Of a stretch of DNA of 64,000 nt, positions 35,433-44,397 are shown one piece after another. The stretch comes from Nocardioides sp. JQ2195 (GTDB lineage Bacteria > Actinomycetota > Actinomycetes > Propionibacteriales > Nocardioidaceae). A program made the translations under genes and the position numbers. The number at the start of each line of letters is the position of its first letter. Position 1 is the stretch's first letter. Under the pieces are notes generated by a model. That model did not search any database, was not told where the DNA came from, and was given only the letters and a program-made list of their open reading frames with translations. The stretch lies in contig NZ_CP050902.1 of assembly GCF_012272695.1 (NCBI RefSeq), positions 744,001 through 808,000 on the forward strand, given 5' to 3'.

Positions 35433-36824
35433 ATGCGCAGCGCACACACGGTGGAGCAGGTGCGGGCCGCTGAGGCCGTGCTCCTGGCCGAGCTTCCCGA
35501 GGGGTCGTTGATGGCCCGAGCCGCGTCGGGCCTGGCCACTGCCGTGATCGACCTGCTCGGCGGCGCCTACGGGCGGCGCGTGGTGCTGCTGGTCGGCTCG
35601 GGCGACAACGGCGGCGACGCGTTGTACGCCGGGGCGCTGCTGGCCCGCCGCGGGTGCGCCGTCGAGGCGATCACGCTGTCCGATCGGGTGCACGGGGGCG
35701 GCCTGGCCGCGCTCCGAGGCGCTGGCGGAACGGTCCGGTCGGCGGCAACGGGCCCGACGGCTAGGCCCGACGTGGTCGTTGACGGGATCGTCGGCATCGG
35801 TGGTCGACCGGGGCTGCGGCCCGACGCCGTGGCCGCCGTGGCGGCGTACGCCGGGGTGCCCCTCGTCGCGGTCGACGTGCCGAGCGGCATCGACGTCGGC
35901 ACCGGGGAGCTCGACGGCCCGCACGTGACTGCGGACGTCACCGTCACGTTCGGCACCCACAAGGTCGCCCACCTCGTCGAACCGGCCGCGTCGGCGTGCG
36001 GCACGCTCACCCTGGTCGACATCGGCCTCGACCTGCCACCGGCCGACGTGGAGGCGCTGCAACCCGATGACGTCGCTCGCCTGGTGTCGACACCCGCACC
36101 GACGTCGCACAAGTACACCCGCGGCGTGGTCGGCCTGCGCACCGGCGGAGCCTTCGCCGGGGCTGGGCTGCTCAGCGTCGCGGGCGCGTCCTGTGGCGTG
36201 GCCGGCATGGTGCGCTACGTCGGGAGCGACGCCGCCGGTGAGCGGGTGCTCTCGGCGCATCCCGAGGTGGTCCTCGGGGAGGGACGTGTCCAGGCCTGGG
36301 TGGTCGGCTCGGGCGGCGGACCAGGAGCTGTCGACGAGCGGAGGACGGCCCTGGCCGACGGCGTTCCGGTGGTGCTCGACGCCGATGCCCTGCTCGAGCT
36401 GCCCGACGACCTGCCGGCCGACGCCGTGCTCACCCCGCACGCCGGCGAGCTGGCGCGGATGCTCGACGTCGAGCGTGACGACGTCGAGGCCCGGCAGCTG
36501 CACTGGGTCCGCGAGGCCGCACGTCGCACCGGCGCAGTGTGCCTGCTCAAGGGCCACCACACGTTGGTCGCCGATCCGGACGGTCGGGTCCGGGTGACGA
36601 CGACCGGGTCGCCCTGGCTGGCCACAGCAGGTGCCGGCGATGTCCTGGGCGGCGTGATCGGTGCTGTGCTGGCCGTCGGGCTCACGCCCTTCGACGCGGC
36701 GTCCGTCGGGTCGTGGTTGCACGGCGCCGCGGCCACCCTGGCCTCACGTGGTGGGCCGATCGTGGCACGTGACGTGGCCGTGGCCGTGCCCGACGTCGTC
36801 CGCCGACTCGCGCTCCGGTCCTGA
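35433..36824 (+). CDS. nnr: bifunctional NAD(P)H-hydrate epimerase / ADP-dependent NAD(P)H-hydrate dehydratase
   Basis: The 463-residue fusion repairs hydrated NAD(P)H. The YjeF_N epimerase half (about 1-210) has GSGDNGGDALYAGALLAR and VDVPSGIDVGTGE. The C-terminal ribokinase-like dehydratase half (about 225-455) has TPHAGELARML, LLKGHHTLVA and TAGAGDVLGGVIGAVLA, where GAGD is the catalytic motif. The fused order is normal. It is 22 bp after acpS, part of the glmS-acpS-nnr-alr neighbourhood. Confidence 0.95.
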   Translation: MRSAHTVEQVRAAEAVLLAELPEGSLMARAASGLATAVIDLLGGAYGRRVVLLVGSGDNGGDALYAGALLARRGCAVEAITLSDRVHGGGLAALRGAGGTVRSAATGPTARPDVVVDGIVGIGGRPGLRPDAVAAVAAYAGVPLVAVDVPSGIDVGTGELDGPHVTADVTVTFGTHKVAHLVEPAASACGTLTLVDIGLDLPPADVEALQPDDVARLVSTPAPTSHKYTRGVVGLRTGGAFAGAGLLSVAGASCGVAGMVRYVGSDAAGERVLSAHPEVVLGEGRVQAWVVGSGGGPGAVDERRTALADGVPVVLDADALLELPDDLPADAVLTPHAGELARMLDVERDDVEARQLHWVREAARRTGAVCLLKGHHTLVADPDGRVRVTTTGSPWLATAGAGDVLGGVIGAVLAVGLTPFDAASVGSWLHGAAATLASRGGPIVARDVAVAVPDVVRRLALRS

Positions 36825-36895
36825 CTCCGTCGCATCGGGTCGGCCCGACCACTGGACGGGTCGGCTGCCTTGCCGGTGGCCGGTCGATCCGGGCA

Positions 36896-36901
36896 TAGAG
36901 T
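36896..36901 (+). promoter_or_regulatory. -10 box TAGAGT for plsC-like gene (leaderless)
   Basis: TAGAGT ends six bases before ATG 36908, with no SD in between. Confidence 0.5.
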
Positions 36902-36907
36902 CTGGGC

Positions 36908-37576
36908 ATGCTCTACGCCGTGTTGCACGCCGTCGTTCCACCCGTCGCTCGCACGGTCTGGAGGCCCGAGGTCACCGGGCTCGACAACATCCCGGCCGAG
37001 GGGGGTGTGCTGATCGCCAGCAACCACCTCTCCTTCGCCGACAGCCTGGTCATCCCGATCGTGGCGCGCCGCAAGGTCGCCTTCCTCGCGAAGTCCGACT
37101 ACTTCACCGGCAGCGGGGTGAAGGGCGCGATGTCGAAGGCGTGGTTCGAGGGCCTCGGCATGCTGCCCATCGACCGCGACGACGCCCAGGCCGCCCTCCA
37201 CTCGCTCGACACCGCACTCGAGGTGCTGGGCAAGGGGGAGGCGTTCGGGATCTACCCCGAGGGCACCCGCTCCCGCGACGGCCGGCTCTACCGGGGCCGC
37301 ACCGGGGTGGCCCACCTGGCCCTGACCGCGGGGGTGCCGGTCGTTCCGGTGGGGCTCTCCGGCACTGCCGACCTGCAGCCCGTGGGCTCCCGGTTCCCGC
37401 GGCTGGCCAAGGTCAAGGTCGCCTTCGGCGAGCCGATCGACTTCTCCGGACGCTTCGAGGGCGTGGCCGCGGGCAGGGCCCGACGAGTCGCCACCGACGA
37501 GATCATGGCCTCGATCGCGGCCCTCAGCGGCCAGGAGCTCGCCGGGCAGTACAACGACCGCCCGCCGACCCCCTAG
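36908..37576 (+). CDS. 1-acyl-sn-glycerol-3-phosphate acyltransferase family protein
   Basis: A 222-residue PlsC-like acyltransferase. The catalytic HX4D motif (SNHLSFADSL, residues about 38-47) and the substrate-binding YPEGTRSRDGRLYRG (about 117-131) are intact. Such enzymes make phosphatidic acid or acylate related lipids at the inner membrane. It interrupts the usual nnr-alr adjacency. Leaderless start at ATG 36908. Exact acceptor unknown. Confidence 0.9.
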   Translation: MLYAVLHAVVPPVARTVWRPEVTGLDNIPAEGGVLIASNHLSFADSLVIPIVARRKVAFLAKSDYFTGSGVKGAMSKAWFEGLGMLPIDRDDAQAALHSLDTALEVLGKGEAFGIYPEGTRSRDGRLYRGRTGVAHLALTAGVPVVPVGLSGTADLQPVGSRFPRLAKVKVAFGEPIDFSGRFEGVAAGRARRVATDEIMASIAALSGQELAGQYNDRPPTP

Positions 37577-37655
37577 GTCGCGTGTCGCCCGGGTGGCTCC
37601 CCACCGGAGAGCACGCCGTCAGAAGGCCAGGCCGGAGGCCAGACGCAGAGCCTGA

Positions 37656-37661
37656 CAGAAT
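37656..37661 (+). promoter_or_regulatory. -10 box CAGAAT for alr (leaderless)
   Basis: CAGAAT ends seven bases before ATG 37669, again without an SD. Confidence 0.42.
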
Positions 37662-37668
37662 CAGGCCC

Positions 37669-38835
37669 ATGACTTCCGGTGCGCGTGCAGAGATCGTGGT
37701 CGACCTCGCGGCGATCCGTCACAACGTACGCCGCCTGCGTGAGATCGCCGCCGACTCCCTCGACCCGGGCGTCGAGCCGCCGAAGATGATGACGGTGGTG
37801 AAGGCCGACGGCTACGGCCACGGCGTCACCGAGGTCTCCCGGGCGGCACGTGAAGGTGGCGCCGACTGGCTCGGCGCGGCCACCCTCGAGGAGGCCCTGG
37901 CCGTGCGCGACGGCGGCGACACCGGCCCGCTCCTGTGCTGGCTCACCGTGCCCGGTGACCACTGGGGTGCGGCCATCGAACGCGACATCGACGTGACGGC
38001 GTACTCGTTGGTCGAGCTGGCCGAGATCGAGGCCGCCGCCGAGCGGTTGTCCGTCGCGGCACGCGTGCAGCTCAAGGTCGACACCGGCCTGACCCGTGGT
38101 GGATGTCCGGCCGAGCTGTGGCCGGCGCTGGTCGCCGAGTGCCGGGCTGCCGAACTGCGCGGCACCCTCCGGATCACCGGCATCTGGTCGCACCTGGCCT
38201 GCGCCGACGAGCCCGACCACCCGGCCAACGACAGCCAGGAGAAGGTCTTCCTGGAGGCACTGGACGTGGCCCGGCAGGCCGGCCTGCGGCCCGAGGTGCG
38301 CCACCTGGCCAACAGTGCCGCGACCGTGCTGCGACCGAGCGTCCGCTTCGACATGGTGCGCTGCGGGATCGCCACCTACGGGCTCGACCCCGCCCCCGGC
38401 GTCACTCGCGATCTCGGCCTGGTGCCGGCGATGACGGTCCGGGCGCCGTTGGCGATGGTGAAGTCGGCTCCGGCTGGCACCTCCGTCTCCTACGGCCACA
38501 CGTGGACGGCCGACGTGGACACCCGGCTCGGCCTGGTGCCGGTCGGCTACGCGGAGGGCCTGCCGCGGGTGGCCGCCAACAAGGTCGAGGTCTGGCTGAA
38601 CGGGAAGCGACGTCCCGAGCGCGGGATCATCTGCATGGACCAGTTCATGATCGACCTGGGTGACGACGAGGCCCACGAGGGTGACCTCGTCGAGATCTTC
38701 GGCACCGGCCACGACGGTGCTCCGACGGCGCTGGACTGGGCCCGGGCGGCCGGCACCATCAACTACGAGGTCGTCACCCGGATCGGTGGGCGCCTGCACC
38801 GGGTGCACGTCGACAGCGAGAGGGGTCGCGGGTGA
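37669..38835 (+). CDS. alr: alanine racemase
   Basis: The 388-residue PLP enzyme makes D-alanine for peptidoglycan. The PLP lysine is Lys45 in VVKADGYGHG and the opposite catalytic Tyr is near 275 in VSYGHTW. VDTGLTRGGC and CMDQFMIDLG are also typical. ATG 37669 starts MTSGARAEIVVDLAAIRHNV. The frame opens far upstream, through the PlsC region, but that part is not Alr. The stop overlaps the next start by four bases. Confidence 0.96.
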   Translation: MTSGARAEIVVDLAAIRHNVRRLREIAADSLDPGVEPPKMMTVVKADGYGHGVTEVSRAAREGGADWLGAATLEEALAVRDGGDTGPLLCWLTVPGDHWGAAIERDIDVTAYSLVELAEIEAAAERLSVAARVQLKVDTGLTRGGCPAELWPALVAECRAAELRGTLRITGIWSHLACADEPDHPANDSQEKVFLEALDVARQAGLRPEVRHLANSAATVLRPSVRFDMVRCGIATYGLDPAPGVTRDLGLVPAMTVRAPLAMVKSAPAGTSVSYGHTWTADVDTRLGLVPVGYAEGLPRVAANKVEVWLNGKRRPERGIICMDQFMIDLGDDEAHEGDLVEIFGTGHDGAPTALDWARAAGTINYEVVTRIGGRLHRVHVDSERGRG

Positions 38836-39941
38836 GCGTGGGGCGACGCATCTTCCGGGTCTCCGCCGGAGCGGCCGGCCTGCTGGCCGGAGCCGCCGTG
38901 GCCGGCACTGCCGTCCAGGCGGTCCGTCGGCGCCGCATCATCGCCAGGCGCGGGGCAGGCGACGCGATCGCTCTCGGCTCGCTGCACTCGGACCCGGTCA
39001 CGGTGGTGGCAGACGACGGGGTGCCGCTGCACGTCGAGATCGACGAGTACGCCGCACCCACGGGCACCCACCGCGACATGGAGTCCGACGCCGAGCAGCT
39101 CACCCTGGTGTTCGTCCACGGGTATGCCCTCAGCCTCGACTGCTGGCACTTCCAACGCGCCGGCTATCGCGAGCTGGTCCGTGCGGTCTACTACGACCAG
39201 CGCTCGCACGGCCGGTCGGGCCGTTCCTCGGCGAAGAACGCGACCATCGAGCAGCTGGGTGAGGACCTGCTCCAGGTCATGGACCAGGTGGTCCCCGAGG
39301 GTCGGGTCGTGCTGGTCGGGCACTCGATGGGTGGCATGTCGATCGTGGCACTGGCCGAGGCCCACCCCGAGCTCTTCGGCGACCGGATCGCCGGCGTCGC
39401 GCTGATCTCCACCACCGCCGGGGGCCTCAAGCCGCACCGCATCCTGCTGCCGCTCATGCCGCGAGCCCTCGGCGGGCTCGGCGGACAGGCCACCACCCGG
39501 CTGATCGCCGCACTGGCCCGCGGCGCGCGCGTGGTCGACGGCGTACGCCGACTCGGCAAGGACTTCGCCGTGGTCGCCACGGACAGGTTCGCCTTCGGCA
39601 GCGACGTCCCGGGGGACTACGTGACGTTCGTCGACGAGATGCTCTCGGCGACGCCGTTCGAGGTGCTCGCGGAGTTCTTCCCGAGCTTCGACGCGCTCGA
39701 CAAGTTCGCCGTGATGGCCGCCTTCGAGCGGATCCCGCTGTCGATCATCTGCGGCACCGCCGACAAGCTGACCTCCGTCGGCCACAGCCGCAAGATGCAC
39801 ACGCTGCTGCCGAACTCTCGCCTGGTGGAGCTCGAGGACGCCGGGCACATGGTGATCATGGAACGACACGTGCAGGTCAACGCGGCACTCGACGAGCTGC
39901 TCGCCGAGGCGGCAGAGCACGAACGGAACGGGGAGCCGTGA
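38832..39941 (+). CDS. alpha/beta hydrolase
   Basis: A 369-residue protein. A signal-anchor-like N-terminus (residues about 8-32, RVSAGAAGLLAGAAVAGTAVQ) is followed by an alpha/beta-hydrolase domain with FVHGYALSLDCWHF (oxyanion hole), the nucleophile in VGHSMGGMS (Ser near 165) and a C-terminal DAGHMV His. It shares GTGA overlaps with alr upstream and the GNAT-TsaE gene downstream. The same gene often sits between alr and tsaE in actinobacteria; its substrate is unknown. Confidence 0.88.
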   Translation: MSVGRRIFRVSAGAAGLLAGAAVAGTAVQAVRRRRIIARRGAGDAIALGSLHSDPVTVVADDGVPLHVEIDEYAAPTGTHRDMESDAEQLTLVFVHGYALSLDCWHFQRAGYRELVRAVYYDQRSHGRSGRSSAKNATIEQLGEDLLQVMDQVVPEGRVVLVGHSMGGMSIVALAEAHPELFGDRIAGVALISTTAGGLKPHRILLPLMPRALGGLGGQATTRLIAALARGARVVDGVRRLGKDFAVVATDRFAFGSDVPGDYVTFVDEMLSATPFEVLAEFFPSFDALDKFAVMAAFERIPLSIICGTADKLTSVGHSRKMHTLLPNSRLVELEDAGHMVIMERHVQVNAALDELLAEAAEHERNGEP

Positions 39942-40876
39942 ACCCACGGCAGGTCCGCGTCGTCGACGAGGCGGCGGCCGCGGACGTCCACTCCGTCGTC
40001 CGCGCCGCCTTCGGGGCGCGCCCGCCGCTCGATCCTCCCGCCCCTGCGCTCAGTGAGACGGTCGTCTCGCTCGCCCGGGCGCTCGGCGCCGACGGCGGAC
40101 TGCTGGCCACCGCTGACGGCCGGCCGGTCGGGGCGATGCTCTTCGCGCGGACGGGCAGCACCATGGCCCTGCGCCGCTTCGGGGTGGTGCCCGACGTCCA
40201 GCGCACCGGCGTGGCCGGCGAGCTCGTGCGGGCGGCGGAGGAGCACGCCCGCGCGCAGGGTTGCACGGCGTTGCGCGTGGTTGCCCGCGTGGAGCTGCCC
40301 GCCTCCATCGCCTTCTGGGAGCACGAGGGCTTCGTTCGTGCTGGCCGCGAGGGGCACCTGGTGCACCTGGTCAAGGTCTTCCCGCGCACGTTCGAGCTCA
40401 CCACCGCCGACGACGCGACGACGTTCGGTGAACGACTCTCCGGGATGCTCCGCGCCGGCGACCTGCTCATCCTGACCGGTGAGCTCGGGGCCGGCAAGAC
40501 CACCTTCACCCGCGGCATCGGGACCGGCCTGCAGGTGCGCGGGAACATCAGCTCGCCCACGTTCGTGATCGCTCGCGTGCACCCCTCGCTGGTCGACGGA
40601 CCGGCCCTGGTGCACGTCGACGCCTACCGCCTGGAGTCGATCGACGACATCGACGACCTCGACCTGGAGGCCACGCTCGCCGAGTCGGTCACGGTGGTCG
40701 AGTGGGGTGCCGGGCTGGCCGAGGGGCTGGCCGACGACCGGCTCGAGATCACCCTGGTCCGCACCCTCGGTGACACCGAGGTGATCGAGGACCACGACAC
40801 CCGCCAAGCGGTGGTGCAGCCCATCGGGTTGCGCTGGGCGGCGATCGACTGGGCGGCGCTCGAGACGCAGGGCTGA
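39938..40876 (+). CDS. tsaE: GNAT acetyltransferase fused to TsaE (tRNA t6A ATPase subunit)
   Basis: A 312-residue fusion. Residues about 1-145 form a GNAT domain (RRFGVVPDVQRTGVAGELVR, RVELPASIAFWEHEGFVRAG). Residues about 150-300 are TsaE: Walker A GELGAGKTTFTRGIG near 181, SSPTFVIAR, HVDAYRLES and VVEWGAGL. TsaE supports the TsaB-TsaD complex in t6A37 synthesis. It overlaps the hydrolase by four bases and is followed by tsaB, rimI and tsaD. The GNAT part has no known role here; rimI two genes on is separate. Confidence 0.93.
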   Translation: MNPRQVRVVDEAAAADVHSVVRAAFGARPPLDPPAPALSETVVSLARALGADGGLLATADGRPVGAMLFARTGSTMALRRFGVVPDVQRTGVAGELVRAAEEHARAQGCTALRVVARVELPASIAFWEHEGFVRAGREGHLVHLVKVFPRTFELTTADDATTFGERLSGMLRAGDLLILTGELGAGKTTFTRGIGTGLQVRGNISSPTFVIARVHPSLVDGPALVHVDAYRLESIDDIDDLDLEATLAESVTVVEWGAGLAEGLADDRLEITLVRTLGDTEVIEDHDTRQAVVQPIGLRWAAIDWAALETQG

Positions 40877-40908
40877 GCCTGCTGGTGACCCGTCTTGCGG
40901 CTCGCCGA

Positions 40909-40914
40909 TAGTCT
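40909..40914 (+). promoter_or_regulatory. -10 box TAGTCT for tsaB (leaderless)
   Basis: TAGTCT ends seven bases before GTG 40922. It decides the start of tsaB, since the reading frame is open further upstream (40895). Confidence 0.5.
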
Positions 40915-40921
40915 CTGGGGC

Positions 40922-41563
40922 GTGCTGCTCGCCTTCGACACCGCTTCGCCCCAGGTCACCGTCGCCCTCCTCGACGACAGTGGCGCCGTGGTCGCGGAGC
41001 GACGATCCGACCACCTCATGAAGCACGCCGAGCAGCTCGCGCCACTGATCGCCGGTGTCCTCGCCGACGCGGGTGCCGAGCAGATCGACGTGACCGCCGT
41101 CGCCGTCGGCGTCGGGCCGGGGCCGTTCACCGGCCTGAGAGTCGGCCTGGCCACCGCACGAACGCTCGCGATGGTCCGTGAGATCCCGGTCTACGGCGTG
41201 TGCTCCCTCGACGCGCTCGCGGTCGAGGCCGTGGAGACCGGCGCGGTCTCGGGTCCGTTCCTGGTGGCCACCGACGCCCGGCGCAAGGAGGTCTACTGGG
41301 CGGCGTACGACGCGGACGGCCGGCGAACCTCCGAGCCTGCCGTGGACCGCCCGGCCGACGTCGCCAGCGGGCTGCCGGTCGTGGGTGAGGGCGCGGGCCT
41401 CTACCCGGAGCAGTTCCCGCACGCGGTCGAGCCGCAGCGACCATCGGCCGGTTGGCTGGGGCGCGCGGTCGCCGGCGAGCTGGCCGAGCTGCTCGATCCC
41501 GAGCCGCTCTACCTGCGCCGCCCCGACGCGGTGGCCCCGGGCAAGCCCAAGGCCGTGTCATGA
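40922..41563 (+). CDS. tsaB: tRNA t6A threonylcarbamoyltransferase complex dimerization subunit TsaB
   Basis: The 213-residue ASKHA-fold protein forms a heterodimer with TsaD. The motifs LLAFDTASPQVTVALLDD at the start and GVGPGPFTGLRVGLATART (about 62-80) are diagnostic. GTG 40922 is favoured by the -10 box and by the family start. It overlaps rimI by four bases. Confidence 0.94.
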   Translation: MLLAFDTASPQVTVALLDDSGAVVAERRSDHLMKHAEQLAPLIAGVLADAGAEQIDVTAVAVGVGPGPFTGLRVGLATARTLAMVREIPVYGVCSLDALAVEAVETGAVSGPFLVATDARRKEVYWAAYDADGRRTSEPAVDRPADVASGLPVVGEGAGLYPEQFPHAVEPQRPSAGWLGRAVAGELAELLDPEPLYLRRPDAVAPGKPKAVS

Positions 41564-42018
41564 TCCGCAACGCGCTGGCTGCTGACGTGGACGCCGTGGT
41601 CGAGCTCGAGGACGAGCTGTTCGGCGCCGAGGCCTGGGACGCCGACACCCTGCTCGACGACCTCGAGCGCGCGGGCCGCCGGTTCGTGGTCTTCGAGGAC
41701 GACCTCGAGGTCATCGGCTATGCGATCACGATGTTCGCCGGCGACATCGCCGACCTCGCGCGCATCGGCGTGCACCCCTCGCGGCAGCGGGAGGGCATCG
41801 CGGCCGCGTTGCTCGACCACGTCGTCGATGCGGCCCGCGAGGACGGTGCCGACCGGATGCTGCTCGAGGTGTCCGCGATGAACCCCGAGGCGCTGGCCTT
41901 CTACGACGCAGGTGACTTCGAGCAGATCGACACCCGCCCCCGCTACTACAAGGACGGATCCGACGCGATCGTCATGCGTCGCTCGCTCGGGCCGTCCTCC
42001 GACTGGAGTGCCCCATGA
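41560..42018 (+). CDS. rimI: ribosomal-protein-alanine N-acetyltransferase RimI
   Basis: The 152-residue GNAT enzyme acetylates the N-terminal Ala of S18 in E. coli. The acetyl-CoA loop is [19 protein letters not shown] and the C-terminal [21 protein letters not shown] with [13 protein letters not shown] is typical of RimI beside tsaB/tsaD. ATGA overlap with tsaB and with tsaD. Target protein not proved. Confidence 0.92.
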   Translation: MIRNALAADVDAVVELEDELFGAEAWDADTLLDDLERAGRRFVVFEDDLEVIGYAITMFAGDIADLARIGVHPSRQREGIAAALLDHVVDAAREDGADRMLLEVSAMNPEALAFYDAGDFEQIDTRPRYYKDGSDAIVMRRSLGPSSDWSAP

Positions 42019-43058
42019 ACCAGCCGCTCGTCCTGGGCATCGAGTCGTCGTGCGACGAGACCGGTGTCGGCCTGGTCCGCGGCCACACCCTGCTCGCCGA
42101 CGCCGTGGCCAGCAGCATGGACCAGCACGCGCCGTTCGGCGGCGTGGTCCCCGAGATCGCCTCGCGTGCACACCTCGAGGCGATCGTGCCGATGATCGAG
42201 TTGGCCTGCTCGTCGGCGTCGGTGAGACTGGCCGACGTGGACGCGATCGCGGTCACCGCCGGCCCCGGGCTGGCGGGCGCGCTGATGGTCGGCGTGGGTG
42301 CCGCGAAGGCACTGGCGCTCGGGCTCGGCAAGCCGATCTATGGCGTGAACCACCTGGCCGGTCACGTCGCCGTCGACCAGCTCGAGCACGGTGCACTGCC
42401 CGAGCCGTGCCTGGCCCTGCTGGTCTCCGGCGGCCACTCGAACCTGTTGCAGGTCAACGACATCAGTGGCGACATCGTCTCGTTGGGCAACACCATCGAC
42501 GACGCGGCGGGAGAGGCCTACGACAAGGTCGCCCGCCTGCTGGGCCTGCCCTATCCGGGTGGACCGCACATCGACCGTGAGGCGGCGTCGGGTTCCTCCG
42601 TGGCGATCGACTTCCCGCGGGGGCTCACCTCCCGCAAGGACCTCGAGCGGCACCGCTTCGACTTCTCCTTCTCCGGCCTCAAGACGGCCGTTGCACGTTG
42701 GGTGGAGGCACGTCATCGGGCCGGTGAGCCGGTGCCGGTGGCCGACGTGTGCGCGTCGTTCCAGGAGGCCGTGGTCGACGTGCTGACCCGCAAGGCGATC
42801 GACGCCGCGAGGTTCCACGGCATCCACGACCTGGTGATCTCGGGTGGGGTGGCGGCGAACTCGCGGCTGCGTGCCCTGGCCGAGGAGCGGGCGGCCGCTG
42901 CCGGCGTACGACTCCGGGTGCCGAAGCGCAACCTGTGCACCGACAACGGCGCGATGATCGCGGCCCTCGGGTCCGAGGTGGTGGCCCGCGGTCGCCCGGC
43001 CTCGTCGCTGGACTTCCCGGCCGACTCGTCCCAGCCCGTCGGCACCGTGGTCGTCTGA
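42015..43058 (+). CDS. tsaD: tRNA N6-adenosine threonylcarbamoyltransferase TsaD
   Basis: The 347-residue catalytic subunit transfers the threonylcarbamoyl group to A37 of ANN-decoding tRNAs. The metal-binding HLAGHVAV (HXXXH, near 115) and [27 protein letters not shown] and [11 protein letters not shown] motifs are present, with NGAMIAALG at the C-terminus. It ends the alr-to-tsaD run and is followed by the palindromic element at 43099-43180. In related genomes groES-groEL usually follows closely; here 10 kb of other genes intervene. Confidence 0.96.
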   Translation: MNQPLVLGIESSCDETGVGLVRGHTLLADAVASSMDQHAPFGGVVPEIASRAHLEAIVPMIELACSSASVRLADVDAIAVTAGPGLAGALMVGVGAAKALALGLGKPIYGVNHLAGHVAVDQLEHGALPEPCLALLVSGGHSNLLQVNDISGDIVSLGNTIDDAAGEAYDKVARLLGLPYPGGPHIDREAASGSSVAIDFPRGLTSRKDLERHRFDFSFSGLKTAVARWVEARHRAGEPVPVADVCASFQEAVVDVLTRKAIDAARFHGIHDLVISGGVAANSRLRALAEERAAAAGVRLRVPKRNLCTDNGAMIAALGSEVVARGRPASSLDFPADSSQPVGTVVV

Positions 43059-43098
43059 CCCTCCAACGGCGACCCGGCACCTGTTCACCGAAACCAGC

Positions 43099-43180
43099 GC
43101 CGAGTCGGCACGAGTTGACGCGAGATGTGTCAACTCGTGCCGTCTCGGCGGTGTGGGGTGTCAACTCGTGCCGACTCGGC
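43099..43180. repeat. palindromic repeat with three arms, likely bidirectional terminator
   Basis: A 21-bp left arm (43099-43119, GCCGAGTCGG...GTTGAC) pairs with either of two right arms: 43129-43149 (20/21) or 43160-43180 (21/21). Only one right arm can pair at a time. It fills the gap between convergent tsaD and the gene ending at 43183. A similar element lies at 55385-55436. Confidence 0.8.
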
Positions 43181-43182
43181 GG

Positions 43183-44397
43183 TCAGCGGATCATCGCCCA
43201 CGGTTGGGTCATCGTGCCGTTGTCGTGGTCGCGCTCGAGCAGTCGCTCGACGCTTCCGTCGAGCCCGACCCGATAGAGATTCCCCAGGCCAGGGCTGTTC
43301 ATCGTCGTCCGGGAGGTGCTGACCAGCAGGTGCTCGTCGTCCTCCCACGTGCTGGCGGCGATGTACGTCGTCCTCGGCTGGCGGGGCAGGCTCACACCCA
43401 GCACCTTCTCGCCGGTGCGGGCGTCCACCACAGTGAGCGAGCGAGGGCCGGAGCCGTCGGATTCGACCGACTGCCCGACGAGCAGTGAGTTGTCCGGCGA
43501 GAAGCCTGCGCTGTTGTCGAAGGTCCACCCGCAGGTCTCGAAGAGTCGCTGGCTGGCCCGCTCGTCATAGACCGCGCTGCACAGCGGGTCCGTCGGCGCG
43601 GCATTCTGCGGCGTGACCAGCCCGGCGATCAGGTTGTCGGGAGAGACTGCGCCGATCCTCGTGAAGTCGCCAGGCACCGTTTCGACGTTGCCGTGGGAGT
43701 GGATGACCATCGGTGCGCTTCCCTGGACGTTGTAGAACACCCGGCAGCCGCCTTCTGCCTCCATGCAGGACTCGGAGCCCAGGATCGCCACCGGCTGGGG
43801 GTAGTCGCCGTCGACCTTGCCGAGGTCGACGTCATGGCCCTCGAAGCGGGTCATGATCGTGTTGTCACGAGCGATCCAGGCCGCCACCGTGTGGTCGGCC
43901 GAAGCCACCGCACCGCTGTTGGTCTCGAGGGTGTCGGTCACCCCGAAGTTGCTGTCGAGGATGTCGATCGTCGGCTCACCACCCTCGAAACCGTAGGAGG
44001 CGAGGTATTCGTCACCGACCCGAGCCGGCGCACCGTAGACCTGCTCCAGGGTGGTGGTCGTGCCGTCCGGCTCGACCAGCTTGTCGGCGTCGGTGTAGGC
44101 CAGCTTCGGAGGCGTGTCCGCTTCGGACAGCGAGGGGTCGAGCGTCACGTCGTGGACCTGCTGGATCCCCGGGCGCGCCGGGTCGGGTGCCGCGTCGTCG
44201 TCGAACAGGCTTCCGCCCAACATCGCGGTCGGCACGATCACGGCAGCCGCGGCCAGGGCCGCGACTCCGGTGGTGATCCGCTGCCGGCGCTTGATCCGGC
44301 CGGCCCGGCCGACCACGTCCTCGAAGCTGATCGGCGAGCCGTCGATGCCGTCCGCCCGGTGGTGGAGCTCGGCAGTGAGGTGCTTCTCGGTGTTCAT
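43183..44397 (-). CDS. membrane-anchored protein paired with a sigma factor, putative anti-sigma
   Basis: The 404-residue protein has about 40 cytosolic residues (MNTEKHLTAELHHRADGIDG) and then one membrane helix (about 39-62, TTGVAALAAAAVIVPTAMLGG). A large outer domain follows with repeated SPDNSLLVG, SWTF-type and DARTGEKVLGV segments that look like beta-propeller blades (inference). It overlaps the sigma factor gene by four bases, suggesting a regulatory pair. No ZAS motif is seen. It starts at ATG 44397. Confidence 0.68.
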   Translation of the reverse strand: MNTEKHLTAELHHRADGIDGSPISFEDVVGRAGRIKRRQRITTGVAALAAAAVIVPTAMLGGSLFDDDAAPDPARPGIQQVHDVTLDPSLSEADTPPKLAYTDADKLVEPDGTTTTLEQVYGAPARVGDEYLASYGFEGGEPTIDILDSNFGVTDTLETNSGAVASADHTVAAWIARDNTIMTRFEGHDVDLGKVDGDYPQPVAILGSESCMEAEGGCRVFYNVQGSAPMVIHSHGNVETVPGDFTRIGAVSPDNLIAGLVTPQNAAPTDPLCSAVYDERASQRLFETCGWTFDNSAGFSPDNSLLVGQSVESDGSGPRSLTVVDARTGEKVLGVSLPRQPRTTYIAASTWEDDEHLLVSTSRTTMNSPGLGNLYRVGLDGSVERLLERDHDNGTMTQPWAMIR

